25,387 nt of DNA from Faecalibacterium sp. CAG:74 (GCA_000437595.1 FR899891.1:1-25387), one strand, 5' to 3'; numbered from the stretch's first letter, positions 14,009 through 22,402 are shown. Numbers and translations: made by a program. The notes: a model not told the origin generated them from the sequence alone.

Positions 14009-14941
14009 TTACGCCTGAACCGTGGCTTTCTGCTGCTTTTTCTGCTTCTTCGCCGGCTGCTCGCCAACTTTCGGGACGTGGTATTCGCACTTTTCGTCAA
14101 AGCGGACGGATTCCGGCGGCTTCTCCAGTTCTTCCGGATGATTGAGCAGATACGACATCGTGCCGAAGAACGCCGCGTAGTGCGCGCCAGAGCAGACGCG
14201 CTCATCCGCCGTGATGCCGATGGGCAGGAAGCGCTTCATGCGCGCCTCGCCCTTCTCCACCACGGCAACCTTCTCCACGGTACCCATGCCGAAGAACAGC
14301 GTAACCGAACCGAAGTTGTAGATGTGGTGGTTGACGTGATGCAGGCCGATGGAAGCGTTGTTGGTGATATACATGCTGGTATGGAAGGGCAGCTCATCCA
14401 GCAGTGCGCCGGGGCATAGCCCGTAGCGATCAAGCAGGCGAACCAGCGCGACGATGCCCGTTGCCAGACCCGGCACGACCAGTACCGCTTTCGCCAGCTT
14501 ATCCGCGAAGTTCTTCTTGTCCTCGCCGCGGTTAGCGTTGATGACCTTTTCCATGCGGTCGCGCACGTCGTAGATGGTGTCGGTCAGGTCGTACTTCACC
14601 TTCACCGCGGTCTCGCCCATTTCGGCGTTCTGCGGGTTCTTGAGCATCGTGAAGGACACGGCGCACATGTTCCGCGCGAAGAACTGCTTATTGAGGATGA
14701 AGCGGTTGATTTCCGGGTGCTGGGACACAGTGCGGACGAACGCGGCGGTAATAATCTGCATGAACGTGATTTTCTCGCCCTTCGCCGCCTGCGCCGCAAT
14801 GTAGCGCGTCAGCAGCTCATAGTCCACGCGGTGCTGCAGGAAAACCTGCGCGTCGCAGCGCATGGGCATCAGGTACGGCGTAATGCCGACGATGGGGTCA
14901 ATGGACGACACGCGCCGTCCGTCGGGTCGAAATCCGAACAT
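14009..14941 (-). CDS. E2/chloramphenicol acetyltransferase-fold protein with substituted active-site motif
   Basis: A 310-residue protein resembling the catalytic domain of 2-oxo acid dehydrogenase E2 acyltransferases (the CAT fold, usually trimeric). It has no lipoyl or E1-binding domain. The region ITADERVCSGAHYAAFFGTM aligns with the E2 active-site block DHRxxDGA; the catalytic His is replaced by E247 and the Asp by S251. Histidines at HHVNHHIYNFG (201-211) are conserved-looking but in a different place. The C-terminus is a lysine- and glutamine-rich tail (about 299-308). No E1, E3 or lipoate genes are nearby. A non-canonical acyltransferase or a non-enzymatic role is possible. The start is supported by GAGGAAAG upstream. 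Confidence 0.7.
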   Translation of the reverse strand: MFGFRPDGRRVSSIDPIVGITPYLMPMRCDAQVFLQHRVDYELLTRYIAAQAAKGEKITFMQIITAAFVRTVSQHPEINRFILNKQFFARNMCAVSFTMLKNPQNAEMGETAVKVKYDLTDTIYDVRDRMEKVINANRGEDKKNFADKLAKAVLVVPGLATGIVALVRLLDRYGLCPGALLDELPFHTSMYITNNASIGLHHVNHHIYNFGSVTLFFGMGTVEKVAVVEKGEARMKRFLPIGITADERVCSGAHYAAFFGTMSYLLNHPEELEKPPESVRFDEKCEYHVPKVGEQPAKKQKKQQKATVQA

Positions 14942-15016
14942 GGTACTTTCCTCTCTCTCTTGTCCTCGGCTGTCCATCGGAATGAATGAAAAATGAATGA
15001 TTTCAGCCGCAATTTT

Positions 15017-15044
15017 ATTGTATGGATTTTGGGCGATTTGTCAA
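15017..15044 (-). promoter_or_regulatory. Sigma-A-like promoter for the E2-like gene
   Basis: On the minus strand, TTGACA (15044-15039), 16-base spacer, TACAAT (15022-15017), about 75 bases before the start codon. It lies just downstream of the terminator of the peptidoglycan-binding gene, so the E2-like gene is separately transcribed and may read through into tyrA. Confidence 0.75.
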
Positions 15045-15076
15045 TAGGGCATCGGCGGATGATTTCGGATGTGCGC

Positions 15077-15106
15077 AAAAAGGCACTGCCGCGCTGCAGC
15101 AGTGCC
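15077..15106 (-). terminator. Rho-independent terminator after the peptidoglycan-binding repeat gene
   Basis: On the minus strand GGCACTGC, 9-base loop, GCAGTGCC (15106-15099 with 15089-15082), followed by TTTTT (15081-15077). Confidence 0.88.
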
Positions 15107-15133
15107 CATTGCTTTGCCCTTTGACTGGGATTT

Positions 15134-17224
15134 TTACCAAGTCGCCTTCATGGCCTGTTCCACGCACTTCTGGTGATCTGCATCCACGCGGTCTGTACCG
15201 TGGGTCTTGCTGCCGTAGAAGTGCAGGCAGAACTGCCCATCGAAGTTGTTGTCCAGAATTGTGTTTGTGCCGTGGGGTTCGGAGTAAATCGACGCGGCAT
15301 ACACATGCCCGTTGTACTTCACCAGCACTGCGCGGCGGCGCCAGCTGAACGTGCCGCCGTTGATTTTCTTGAGAATCGCGGTATCTTCCGCCGTCAGCGG
15401 CTCGGCGTCCATATGGTTGCCGCCGCTCTGCCGGCGCGCGGAGAAAATCAGCCCCGTGCTGACGTCCTTAATCTGGAATACCGCGCCGTTCGGGATGACG
15501 TACTTGCCGCCATTGAACCAGTCCAGTCGCTCAGTGGTAATCTTGCCGCTGCTGGCGCTCGCCACGGCGGATTCAATCTTCTTGAGCGTCGCGCTGCCCG
15601 CCACGCCGTCCGCCGACAGACCGTATTTTTTCTGGAATGCCTTGACGGCGCTCTCGGTCGTCGAGCCGAACGAACCGTCGACATACGCCGTGTAGAAGCC
15701 CAGCTTCTTCAGGTTGGTCTGCAGCGTCTTGACTGCCGTGCCGGTTGCGCCCTTGCGGAGCGAATCGTCATCGGTGCTGGTATTGCTGTCCGCGTTTTTG
15801 TACGCGCTGTCGAGCTTTTTGAGCGTTTCGCTGCCCGCCACGCCATCCGCCGTCAGGTTATACTTCTTCTGGAACGCCTTGACCGCCGCAACCGTCGTAT
15901 CACCATAATCGCCGTCAATGGACGCATTGTAGAAGCCGAGCTTTTTCAGCTTCGTCTGCAAATTCTTGACCGCGCTGCCGGTTGCGCCCTTGCGGAGCGA
16001 GCCGTCGTCCTTGTCGCTGTCCGCGTTCTTGTACGCGCTGTCAAGCTTTTTGAGCGTTTCGCTGCCCGCCACGCCATCCGCCGTCAGGTTATACTTCTTC
16101 TGGAACGCCTTGACCGCCGCAACCGTCGTATCGCCGTAGCTGCCATCGACATAGGCGTTGTAGAAGCCGAGCTTTTTCAGCTTCGTCTGCAAATCCTTGA
16201 CCGCGCTGCCGGTTGCGCCTTTGCGGAGCGAGTCGTCGTCCTTGTCGCTGTCCGCGTTTTTGTACGCGCTGTCGAGCTTTTTGAGCGTTTCGCTGCCCGC
16301 TACGCCATCCGCCGTCAGGTTATACTTCTTCTGAAACGCCTTGACCGCCGCGTATGTGCCCGAACCAAACGTGCTGTCCACCGTGCCGTCGTAATAGCCC
16401 AGCTTCTTCAGCTTCGTCTGCAAGTCCTTGACGGCGCTGCCGCTGTCGCCCATGCGGAGCGAATCATCGTCCTTGTCGCTGTCCGCGTTCTTGTACACGC
16501 TGTCGAGCTTTTTGAGCGTTTCGCTGCCCGCCACGCCGTCCGCCGTCAGGTTATACTTCTTCTGGAACGCGCGAACCGCCGCGTATGTGCCCGAACCAAA
16601 CGTGCTGTCCACCGTGCCGCTGTAATAGCCCAGCTTCTTCAGCTTCGTCTGCAAGTCCTTGACCGCGCTGCCGCTGTCGCCCATGCGGAGCGAGTCGTCG
16701 TCCTTGTCGCTGTCCGCGTTCTTGTACGCGCTGTCCAGCTTTTTGAGCGTCTCTTTGCCTGCAATGCCATCCGCCGTCAGGTTATACTTCTTCTGGAACG
16801 CCTTGACCGCCGCGACGGTCGTGTCGCCATAATCGCCATCGACATAAGCATCATAATAGCCGAGTTTTTTCAGCTTTTTCTGCAAATCCTTGACGTCGCT
16901 GCCAGTGCTCCCCTTTTCCAGCCGCGTCGTGCTGCTGGAAGAACTGGAACTGCTGGCCGTCTTGGTCACGCTGACATACGTTTTATAGACATAGCCGGTG
17001 TATTTCCCGTAAGTCACTTTATACCAGCTGCCGCTTTTGCCGAGAATCTCCAGCTTCGTGCCTTTGGGCAGGGTTTGCAGGGCATCGCTGGTCGAGGATG
17101 CTTTTTCGCGCAGAATGAGTTTGCGCGCAGTGACCGTCGCCGTGTCCGCCAAGGCGGAGGAACAGCCCAGCAGCATCAGCGCCACCGCGCCGGACAGCAG
17201 TCGCCGCAGACCGGAATTCATCAT
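15134..17224 (-). CDS. Exported SH3 / six-repeat peptidoglycan-binding protein with uncharacterised C-terminal domain
   Basis: A 696-residue cell-envelope protein. Order: signal peptide (residues 1-27, with both a possible lipobox MLLGC at C21 and a type I site ALA-D); bacterial SH3 domain (about 28-86); serine run (91-98); six peptidoglycan_binding_1 repeats (101-177, 178-254, 255-331, 332-408, 409-487, 488-556), each of the pattern GxxGxxVKxLQxxLKKLG...VKAFQKKYxLxADGVAG; and a C-terminal domain (about 563-696). That last domain has NHMDAEPL and FCLHFYGSKTHG with H604, H651, H668, H675 and H684; I do not recognise it and it could be a hydrolase or a binding domain. Acidic linkers DSDKDDD separate repeats. 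It is a single gene with its own promoter and terminator. Wall binding is a safe inference; enzymatic activity is not established. Confidence 0.85.
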   Translation of the reverse strand: MMNSGLRRLLSGAVALMLLGCSSALADTATVTARKLILREKASSTSDALQTLPKGTKLEILGKSGSWYKVTYGKYTGYVYKTYVSVTKTASSSSSSSSTTRLEKGSTGSDVKDLQKKLKKLGYYDAYVDGDYGDTTVAAVKAFQKKYNLTADGIAGKETLKKLDSAYKNADSDKDDDSLRMGDSGSAVKDLQTKLKKLGYYSGTVDSTFGSGTYAAVRAFQKKYNLTADGVAGSETLKKLDSVYKNADSDKDDDSLRMGDSGSAVKDLQTKLKKLGYYDGTVDSTFGSGTYAAVKAFQKKYNLTADGVAGSETLKKLDSAYKNADSDKDDDSLRKGATGSAVKDLQTKLKKLGFYNAYVDGSYGDTTVAAVKAFQKKYNLTADGVAGSETLKKLDSAYKNADSDKDDGSLRKGATGSAVKNLQTKLKKLGFYNASIDGDYGDTTVAAVKAFQKKYNLTADGVAGSETLKKLDSAYKNADSNTSTDDDSLRKGATGTAVKTLQTNLKKLGFYTAYVDGSFGSTTESAVKAFQKKYGLSADGVAGSATLKKIESAVASASSGKITTERLDWFNGGKYVIPNGAVFQIKDVSTGLIFSARRQSGGNHMDAEPLTAEDTAILKKINGGTFSWRRRAVLVKYNGHVYAASIYSEPHGTNTILDNNFDGQFCLHFYGSKTHGTDRVDADHQKCVEQAMKATW
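15557..16924 (-). repeat. In-frame tandem repeat array of about 231 bp units inside the peptidoglycan-binding gene
   Basis: Six units, 77 residues each except unit 5 (79, with NTSTDDD in the linker) and a shorter unit 6. Units 2 and 3 share TVDSTFGSGTYAAV; units 1, 4 and 5 share DGxYGDTTVAAV. DNA identity is high over long stretches, so recombination between units and copy-number change are likely, as are assembly errors. Confidence 0.9.
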
Positions 17225-17253
17225 AGGGAAATCACTCCTTTCCGTACAGCCTG

Positions 17254-17282
17254 ATTTTATTACAAAATTGTTTCATTGTCAA
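17254..17282 (-). promoter_or_regulatory. Sigma-A-like promoter for the peptidoglycan-binding repeat gene
   Basis: On the minus strand, TTGACA (17282-17277), 17-base spacer, TAAAAT (17259-17254), about 30 bases before the start codon; AAAGGAG follows as ribosome binding site. Confidence 0.78.
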
Positions 17283-17489
17283 GAGGCTTTTTCCCTGTGA
17301 ATTGTAAATTCTGCGGCGTTTTCGCAGATTTTCCCCTGTTTGATTCGGCAATTATCTGCCCGTTTGCAATATCTTTTTTTGTTTTCCCATGAACATGTTT
17401 CCGATATTTGATAAAATGTTACGTTTTTGTTGAGCGGGTGAAAATTTTTCGCGCCGCTTTGCTGTCCGAGCGTCATTTTGCTGTTCGCC

Positions 17490-17518
17490 TTGATGAATCG
17501 GCGGAATTGTGATATAAT
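17490..17518 (+). promoter_or_regulatory. Sigma-A-like promoter for the topoisomerase operon
   Basis: TTGATG (17490-17495), 17-base spacer, TATAAT (17513-17518), about 66 bases before the first start codon. A second possible -10 TATACT lies near 17553 with TTGTCA at only 15 bases' spacing. Confidence 0.7.
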
Positions 17519-17584
17519 GAAAATTGGTGCTTTGTCACCGTTGCGATTTTGATATACTTCCTTCATTATAAGAGGAGTTTTTTC

Positions 17585-19570
17585 ATGGCAAATCAAGCAA
17601 ATCACTATGATGCGGGCAATATTCAGGTGCTGGAAGGGCTGGAAGCGGTTCGGATGCGTCCGGGCATGTATATCGGCACCACCTCGACACGCGGTCTGCA
17701 TCACCTGCTCTGGGAGATTGTGGATAACGCAATTGACGAGGCGTCGAACGGCTTTGCGGATGAGGTGCGCGTGACGCTGCACACGGACGGCTCCGCGTCG
17801 GTGTACGACAACGGGCGCGGTATGCCCGTGGATGAGCATCCGACCATGCACGTCAGCGGCGCGGAGGTCATTTTCACCGTGCTGCACGCGGGCGGCAAGT
17901 TCAACAACGAGAATTACAGTTATTCCGGCGGTCTGCACGGCGTGGGCGCGTCGGTCGTCAACGCGCTGAGCAAGTGGCTGACCGTGGACATCTACCGCGA
18001 TTTCAGCCATTATGCCATGCGCTTCACAAGTCAGTTTGACGAGAAAAAAGGCAAGGTTGTTGCGGGCAAGCCGGACGCGCCGCTGGCAAAAGTCGGAAAC
18101 ACACGCAAGAAGGGCACACTCGTGCGTTTTCTGCCCGATGACGCGATTTTCGAGGACGTGCGCTTCAATTACGACACGGTTTTCCGCCGCCTGCAGGAAT
18201 TGGCGTATCTGAACCGGGGTCTGAAAATCGTCTTTCTCGACGAGCGTGTGAGCGACCCTGCCCGCCGCGAAACGACCTTCCATTACGAGGGCGGCATCAT
18301 CGACTATGTGCGGTATTTGAACGACGGCAAAACCGTCCTGCACGATCAGCCGATTTACCTCGAAGGACAGAAGGATTCCGTCATCTGCCGCGTCGCCATT
18401 CAGTACACCGACGGCTACACCGAAAGCCTTTTTTCCTATGTCAACAACATCCCCACGGGTGAAGGCGGAACGCACGAAACGGGCTTCAAGGCGGCATTCA
18501 CGAAGATGTTCAACGACTACGCCCGCCGCAATGGCTTCCTGAAGGAAAAGGACAGCAACCTGACGGGCGAGGACTTCCGCGAAGGCTTGAGCTGCGTGCT
18601 GACGACGATGGTCAAGAATCCGCAGTTCGAGGGACAGACAAAAGGTCGTCTGGGCAACAGCGAAGTTCGCCCCGCGGTGGAGGGCATCATCACCCAGCAG
18701 CTGACAGACTGGCTGGAGAACCTCAAGAATCAGGAGATTGCCCAGCAGATTGTGCAGAAGGCGATTCGCGCCGCGCAGGTGCGGGAAGCCGCGCGCAAGA
18801 CCCGCGACAACGCCCGCAAAGCGAATCAGCTTGATGCCGCGCCGCTGGTCGGCAAACTCAGCGCCTGCCGCGGCAAAAAGGCGGAAGACAATGAGCTGTT
18901 CATCGTCGAGGGCGATTCCGCAGGCGGCAGCGCCAAGCAGGGGCGCGACAGCCGCTATCAGGCGATTCTCCCCCTGCGCGGCAAGCCCCTCAATGCCGAA
19001 AAGAAGCGGCTGGATCAGGTGCTGAGCAACGAGGAGTTCCGTTCGCTGATTACCGCGCTCGGCACATCCATCGACGAGAATTTCAACCTCGCCAACCTCA
19101 AATACAACAAAGTCATCATCCTCTCCGATGCCGATCAGGACGGCGCGCACATCCGCGCCATTCTGCTCACTTTCTTCTTCCGTTACATGAAGGAGCTTGT
19201 CACCGGCGGTCACGTTTATATCGGAATGCCGCCGCTGTACAAGGTTCAAAAGGGCAGCAAAGTCCTCTATGCCTACGACGACAAGGAGCTGGCGAAGTGC
19301 ATCAAGGAAGCGGGCAAAGGCTACACGCTCCAGCGCTACAAAGGCCTGGGCGAAATGAACCCCGAACAACTCTGGGCAACGACGATGGATCCTTCCCAGC
19401 GCAAACTGATGCAGGTGACGATTGAGGACGCAGCGCTGGCTGACCGCCGCATTACCATCCTGATGGGCGACAAGGTCGAGCCGCGCCGCGACTACATCAT
19501 CGAGAACGCCGACTTCAACAAGCCGGATAATTTCGAGCTGCCGGAAGGTCAGCGAGGGGAAGGAAAGTAA
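17585..19570 (+). CDS. Type IIA DNA topoisomerase subunit B (gyrase GyrB / topoisomerase IV ParE)
   Basis: ATPase subunit that, with the A subunit, passes one DNA duplex through another. It has 661 residues. The GHKL ATPase domain has EIVDNAIDEA (E44, N48), DNGRGMP at 75-81 and a GGLHGVGASVVNALS lid motif. The TOPRIM domain has VEGDSAGGSAKQGRD with E442 and SDADQDGAH with D515, D517 and D519. QRYKGLGEMNPEQLW lies near the C-terminus. GyrB and ParE are hard to separate: length and motifs fit both. The operon is not next to dnaA, dnaN or recF, which slightly favours topoisomerase IV. The start at 17585 is set by AGAGGAG. The A subunit gene starts 3 bases after the stop. Confidence 0.93.
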   Translation: MANQANHYDAGNIQVLEGLEAVRMRPGMYIGTTSTRGLHHLLWEIVDNAIDEASNGFADEVRVTLHTDGSASVYDNGRGMPVDEHPTMHVSGAEVIFTVLHAGGKFNNENYSYSGGLHGVGASVVNALSKWLTVDIYRDFSHYAMRFTSQFDEKKGKVVAGKPDAPLAKVGNTRKKGTLVRFLPDDAIFEDVRFNYDTVFRRLQELAYLNRGLKIVFLDERVSDPARRETTFHYEGGIIDYVRYLNDGKTVLHDQPIYLEGQKDSVICRVAIQYTDGYTESLFSYVNNIPTGEGGTHETGFKAAFTKMFNDYARRNGFLKEKDSNLTGEDFREGLSCVLTTMVKNPQFEGQTKGRLGNSEVRPAVEGIITQQLTDWLENLKNQEIAQQIVQKAIRAAQVREAARKTRDNARKANQLDAAPLVGKLSACRGKKAEDNELFIVEGDSAGGSAKQGRDSRYQAILPLRGKPLNAEKKRLDQVLSNEEFRSLITALGTSIDENFNLANLKYNKVIILSDADQDGAHIRAILLTFFFRYMKELVTGGHVYIGMPPLYKVQKGSKVLYAYDDKELAKCIKEAGKGYTLQRYKGLGEMNPEQLWATTMDPSQRKLMQVTIEDAALADRRITILMGDKVEPRRDYIIENADFNKPDNFELPEGQRGEGK

Positions 19571-19573
19571 GTT

Positions 19574-22039
19574 ATGGCAAAGAAAACAAGCGATAACCGC
19601 CCGATTCCCAAGGACGACCCGTCGCGCATCCTGCAAACGACCGTCGAGGACGTGATGCACCAGTCCATGATCCCCTACGCGGAGCATGTCATTCTGGAAC
19701 GCGCCCTGCCGCGCGTCGAGGATGGCTTAAAACCCGTGCAGCGCCGCATTCTCTATACCATGATGGAACTCGGCACGACGCCCGACAAGCCGCACCGCAA
19801 GTGCGCCCGCATCGTCGGCGACTGCTTGGGCAAATATCACCCGCACGGCGATTCCTCCGTGTACGACGCGCTCGTGCGCATGGCGCAGGACTTCTCCATG
19901 CGCGGGCCGATGGTCGATGGGCACGGCAATTTCGGCTCCATTGACGGCGACAGCGCTGCCGCCATGCGTTACACCGAGGCGCGCATGACACCCCTCGCGC
20001 TGGAAATGCTGCGCGACATTGAGAAGGACACCGTGCCGTTCCGCCTGAATTTCGACGACACGCTCAAAGAGCCGGACATGCTGCCCGCGCGCTTTCCGAA
20101 TCTGCTCGTCAACGGCGCAAGCGGCATCGCGGTAGGGCTGGCGACGAACATTCCCCCGCACAATCTGGGCGAAAGCATCCGCGCGGCGATTGCTGTGATG
20201 GAGAATCCGGACATTCCGCTGGATGAGCTGATGAAAATCATCCCCGGCCCGGACTTCCCCACAGGCGGCGTGCTGGTGAAAAACGAGGAGATCCGCAGAG
20301 GCTATGAGACCGGACGCTCGAAGCTGTCCCTGCGCGCGCGCGTGCATGTGGAAGACGGCGTGAACGGGCGCAAGCTGCTTGTCATCACGGAAATCCCCTA
20401 CATGGTCAACAAAGCCGCGATGCTGGAGAAGATTTTGAAGCTGTCGGAAGAAAAGAAGGGGCAGCTGCAAAACATCTACGACATCCGCGACGAATCCGAC
20501 CGCGAGGGAATGCGCGCCGTCATCGAGCTGAAGAAGGACGCCGACCCGGACAAGGTGCTGAAAGTGCTCTACAAGTATTCGGACTTGCAGGTCACTTTCG
20601 GCGTGAACATGGTCGCCATCGCCGAGGGCAAGCCCGTGCAGATGGGGCTGAAAACGATGCTGGGGCACTTCATCCGCCACCAGAAGAACGTCATCACCCG
20701 CCGCACGGAGTACGACCTGAAGCAGGCGAAAGCCCGCGCGCACATTTTGCAGGGGCTGATGATTGCGGTGGACAACCTCGATGAGGTCATCGCGCTGATT
20801 CGCTCCTCGAAGAACCCGAAAGAAGCGAAAGCCCGCCTGATGGAGCGCTTTTCGCTGTCCGACGCGCAGGCACAGGCAATCTTGGACATGCGCCTGCAGC
20901 GGCTGACAAATCTGGAAATCATCGCCCTGCGCAAGGAGTACGAGGACATCCTGAAGCTCATCGACCGCTTGGAGGGCATCCTGCACAGCGAGAAAAAGCT
21001 CTTGGCGGTCATCCGCAAGGAATTGCAGGAGATTGCCGAGGAATTCGCCGACGAGCGCCGCACGACCATCGAAAAAGCGGACGAATCCCCGCTGGAAGTT
21101 GAGGAAGAGACCGCCGCGCCGGAAGAGGTCATCGTGGCGTTCACGGGTGCGGGGCAGTTGAAGCGCATGAATCCCGCGCTCTACAAGAAAACGCCGCTCC
21201 CGACCCGCGCGGAGGACGACAAGGAGTTCGCCGACTTTCTGTTCATGGCCAAAACAGACGAGACGCTGCTCATCTTCACCGACCACGGCAACTGCTATCC
21301 CCTGCCTGTTGCGTCGCTGAACGAAGTCAAGCCCAAGGATCGCGGACAGCTGCTTTCGGGCGTGCTCGCCGGGCTGGAGGACGACGAGAAGGCGCTGTGG
21401 ATGACGTGCATCCGCATGGCGGACGTCGGGCATCTGCCGGACATTCTCTTCATCACCCGGCAGGGCATGGTGAAACGCACCGCCGCCGCGGATTACGACG
21501 TGCGCAGCAAGAAATTCGCCGCCGTGAACGTGAAAGACGGCGACCGTCTGCTGACAGTTCTCCCCGCCGCCAGCCGTGACGACCTGCTGTTGTTCACCCG
21601 CAGCGGTCTGTGCATCCGCTTCTCGCTCGACAGCGTGCCGGTGCAGGGGCGCGTCGCCGCCGGGGTGCGCTGTATGCAGGTGGAGGACGGCGACGAGGTC
21701 ATCTGGTGCGGGCAGCTGCAAGACAGCGACCAAATCGTGCTGCTGACCGACCGCGGCTACGCCAAACGCCTGCTCTCCGTCGATTTCGAGAAGCAGAACC
21801 GCAACGGCAAGGGCGTGAAGTCCTTCTATTTCAACAAGAATGGCAGCAACGGCAAACAGCTTGCGGGCGTGGTGCGGTTGGAGAAGGACGATCACCTGAT
21901 TCGCGTGCAGCAGGCGAAATCCCCCGCGACGCTGGTGGAAAGGGACAACGTGCGTCTGCAAGGCAAGCAAGACCGCGGAATGCCGCTGGTTATCGCGGTG
22001 ATGGACGACGTGGTGACGGGGGCGGAGCTGTTGGAATAA
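19574..22039 (+). CDS. Type IIA DNA topoisomerase subunit A (gyrase GyrA / topoisomerase IV ParC)
   Basis: DNA cleavage and reunion subunit, 821 residues. The catalytic tyrosine is Y133 in AAMRYTEAR. The quinolone-resistance region reads [16 protein letters not shown]94 and D98 occupy the positions usually mutated in resistance and carry the sensitive residues. The N-terminal part mixes features: [12 protein letters not shown] as in Par[18 protein letters not shown] as in GyrA. The C-terminal beta-pinwheel domain has QNRNGKG (about 741-747) where gyrase has the GyrA box QRRGGKG, so it is a degenerate box. I cannot decide between a gyrase with weak wrapping and a topoisomerase IV. A modular repeat begins about 20 bases after the stop; no ordinary terminator is seen before it. 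Confidence 0.92.
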   Translation: MAKKTSDNRPIPKDDPSRILQTTVEDVMHQSMIPYAEHVILERALPRVEDGLKPVQRRILYTMMELGTTPDKPHRKCARIVGDCLGKYHPHGDSSVYDALVRMAQDFSMRGPMVDGHGNFGSIDGDSAAAMRYTEARMTPLALEMLRDIEKDTVPFRLNFDDTLKEPDMLPARFPNLLVNGASGIAVGLATNIPPHNLGESIRAAIAVMENPDIPLDELMKIIPGPDFPTGGVLVKNEEIRRGYETGRSKLSLRARVHVEDGVNGRKLLVITEIPYMVNKAAMLEKILKLSEEKKGQLQNIYDIRDESDREGMRAVIELKKDADPDKVLKVLYKYSDLQVTFGVNMVAIAEGKPVQMGLKTMLGHFIRHQKNVITRRTEYDLKQAKARAHILQGLMIAVDNLDEVIALIRSSKNPKEAKARLMERFSLSDAQAQAILDMRLQRLTNLEIIALRKEYEDILKLIDRLEGILHSEKKLLAVIRKELQEIAEEFADERRTTIEKADESPLEVEEETAAPEEVIVAFTGAGQLKRMNPALYKKTPLPTRAEDDKEFADFLFMAKTDETLLIFTDHGNCYPLPVASLNEVKPKDRGQLLSGVLAGLEDDEKALWMTCIRMADVGHLPDILFITRQGMVKRTAAADYDVRSKKFAAVNVKDGDRLLTVLPAASRDDLLLFTRSGLCIRFSLDSVPVQGRVAAGVRCMQVEDGDEVIWCGQLQDSDQIVLLTDRGYAKRLLSVDFEKQNRNGKGVKSFYFNKNGSNGKQLAGVVRLEKDDHLIRVQQAKSPATLVERDNVRLQGKQDRGMPLVIAVMDDVVTGAELLE

Positions 22040-22058
22040 CAGCACCCGCATGGCGCCG

Positions 22059-22135
22059 AAAAAAGGGTCAAGGGGCAATGCCCCTTGCGGGGTTAAGGGG
22101 CGGCGCCCCTTATGGGGCTTGGGGCAACGCCCCAA
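22059..22135 (+). repeat. Modular hairpin repeat, family 1 (three-hairpin copy)
   Basis: After the box AAAAGGGTCAAGG come three hairpins: CAAGGGGC-aat-GCCCCTTG (22069-22076 with 22080-22087), AAGGGGC-ggc-GCCCCTT (22095-22101 with 22105-22111) and TTGGGGC-aac-GCCCCAA (22119-22125 with 22129-22135). It lies immediately downstream of the topoisomerase operon in the direction of transcription. Confidence 0.85.
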
Positions 22136-22212
22136 CTGTTGCTCCGTTAAACCTACTCAAAGAGGAAAAACAAGTCCGGCAACTTCGCCGCAGGCAGCGA
22201 AGCGTCCCTGCG

Positions 22213-22318
22213 CACAAACTAAAAAACTTCCAATAAAAATCAAGTAGCATCCGGAGGCGAACGCCGAAGGAGTCCAGAGGGCGATCGCAGACTTCGTCTG
22301 TTTTTATGTCCTCTGGAA
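22213..22318 (+). repeat. Repeat family 2, copy downstream of the topoisomerase operon
   Basis: Aligns with the reverse complement of 8251-8355 over its full length. It has the outer stem CCAGAGG/CCTCTGG (22274-22280 with 22310-22316) and inner hairpin CAGAC-ttc-GTCTG (22288-22292 with 22296-22300) followed by TTTTT, so the inner part looks like a small terminator. It sits in the 419-base gap between the topoisomerase operon and the DUF4097-like gene, which also holds a family 1 copy and a promoter. Confidence 0.82.
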
Positions 22319-22349
22319 CTCGCGGAAGTTACCACTATGGAAATGAAGT

Positions 22350-22398
22350 CAACTATGCCTATCCGCATAAGCATCCAACTGCTTCATAGTTGGCTTTT
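22350..22398 (+). other. Two mutually exclusive hairpins before the DUF4097-ybaB-recR promoter
   Basis: CAACTATG (22350-22357) can pair with CATAGTTG (22385-22392); alternatively CCAACT (22375-22380) pairs with AGTTGG (22388-22393), followed by CTTTT. The 3' strands overlap, so only one can form. The second resembles a weak terminator for the upstream operon. Confidence 0.35.
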
Positions 22399-22402
22399 CC
22401 CC

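Larger units (their letters stand above)
17225..17584. other. AT-rich divergent intergenic region
   Basis: The 360 bases between the peptidoglycan-binding gene (minus) and the topoisomerase operon (plus) hold one promoter in each direction. They also contain an imperfect inverted repeat, AAATTCTGCG with CGCAGATTTT (17306-17315 with 17323-17332), followed by several T-rich runs. I see no open frame, no repeat-family copy and no obvious DnaA-box cluster. Confidence 0.6.

Noticed and set aside
15557..16924. CRISPR-like regular spacing of repeats
   Set aside because: The units are about 231 bp, contiguous and in frame, coding for peptidoglycan-binding repeats; there are no unique spacers and no cas genes.
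15173..17254. Plus-strand open frame of 693 codons
   Set aside because: Antisense to the peptidoglycan-binding repeat gene; its apparent repeats are the shadow of the real ones, and the minus-strand protein has recognisable domains, a promoter and a terminator.
17225..17584. Possible replication origin next to gyrase-like genes
   Set aside because: No dnaA, dnaN or recF, and no cluster of DnaA boxes was seen; the AT-rich stretch is explained by two divergent promoters.
17279..19687. Minus-strand open frame of 802 codons
   Set aside because: Antisense to the topoisomerase B subunit; rich in His, Arg, Leu and Val as expected for the complement of GC-rich coding DNA, with no recognisable motif.
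19727..22135. Minus-strand open frame of 802 codons
   Set aside because: Antisense to the topoisomerase A subunit and starts inside a repeat (GRRPLTPQGALPLDPF). Both this and the previous frame having 802 codons is coincidence.
22050..22247. Small plus-strand frame of 65 codons after the topoisomerase operon
   Set aside because: It translates the family 1 repeat (KGSRGNAPCGVKGRRPLWGLG), has no ribosome binding site and lies over perfect hairpins.
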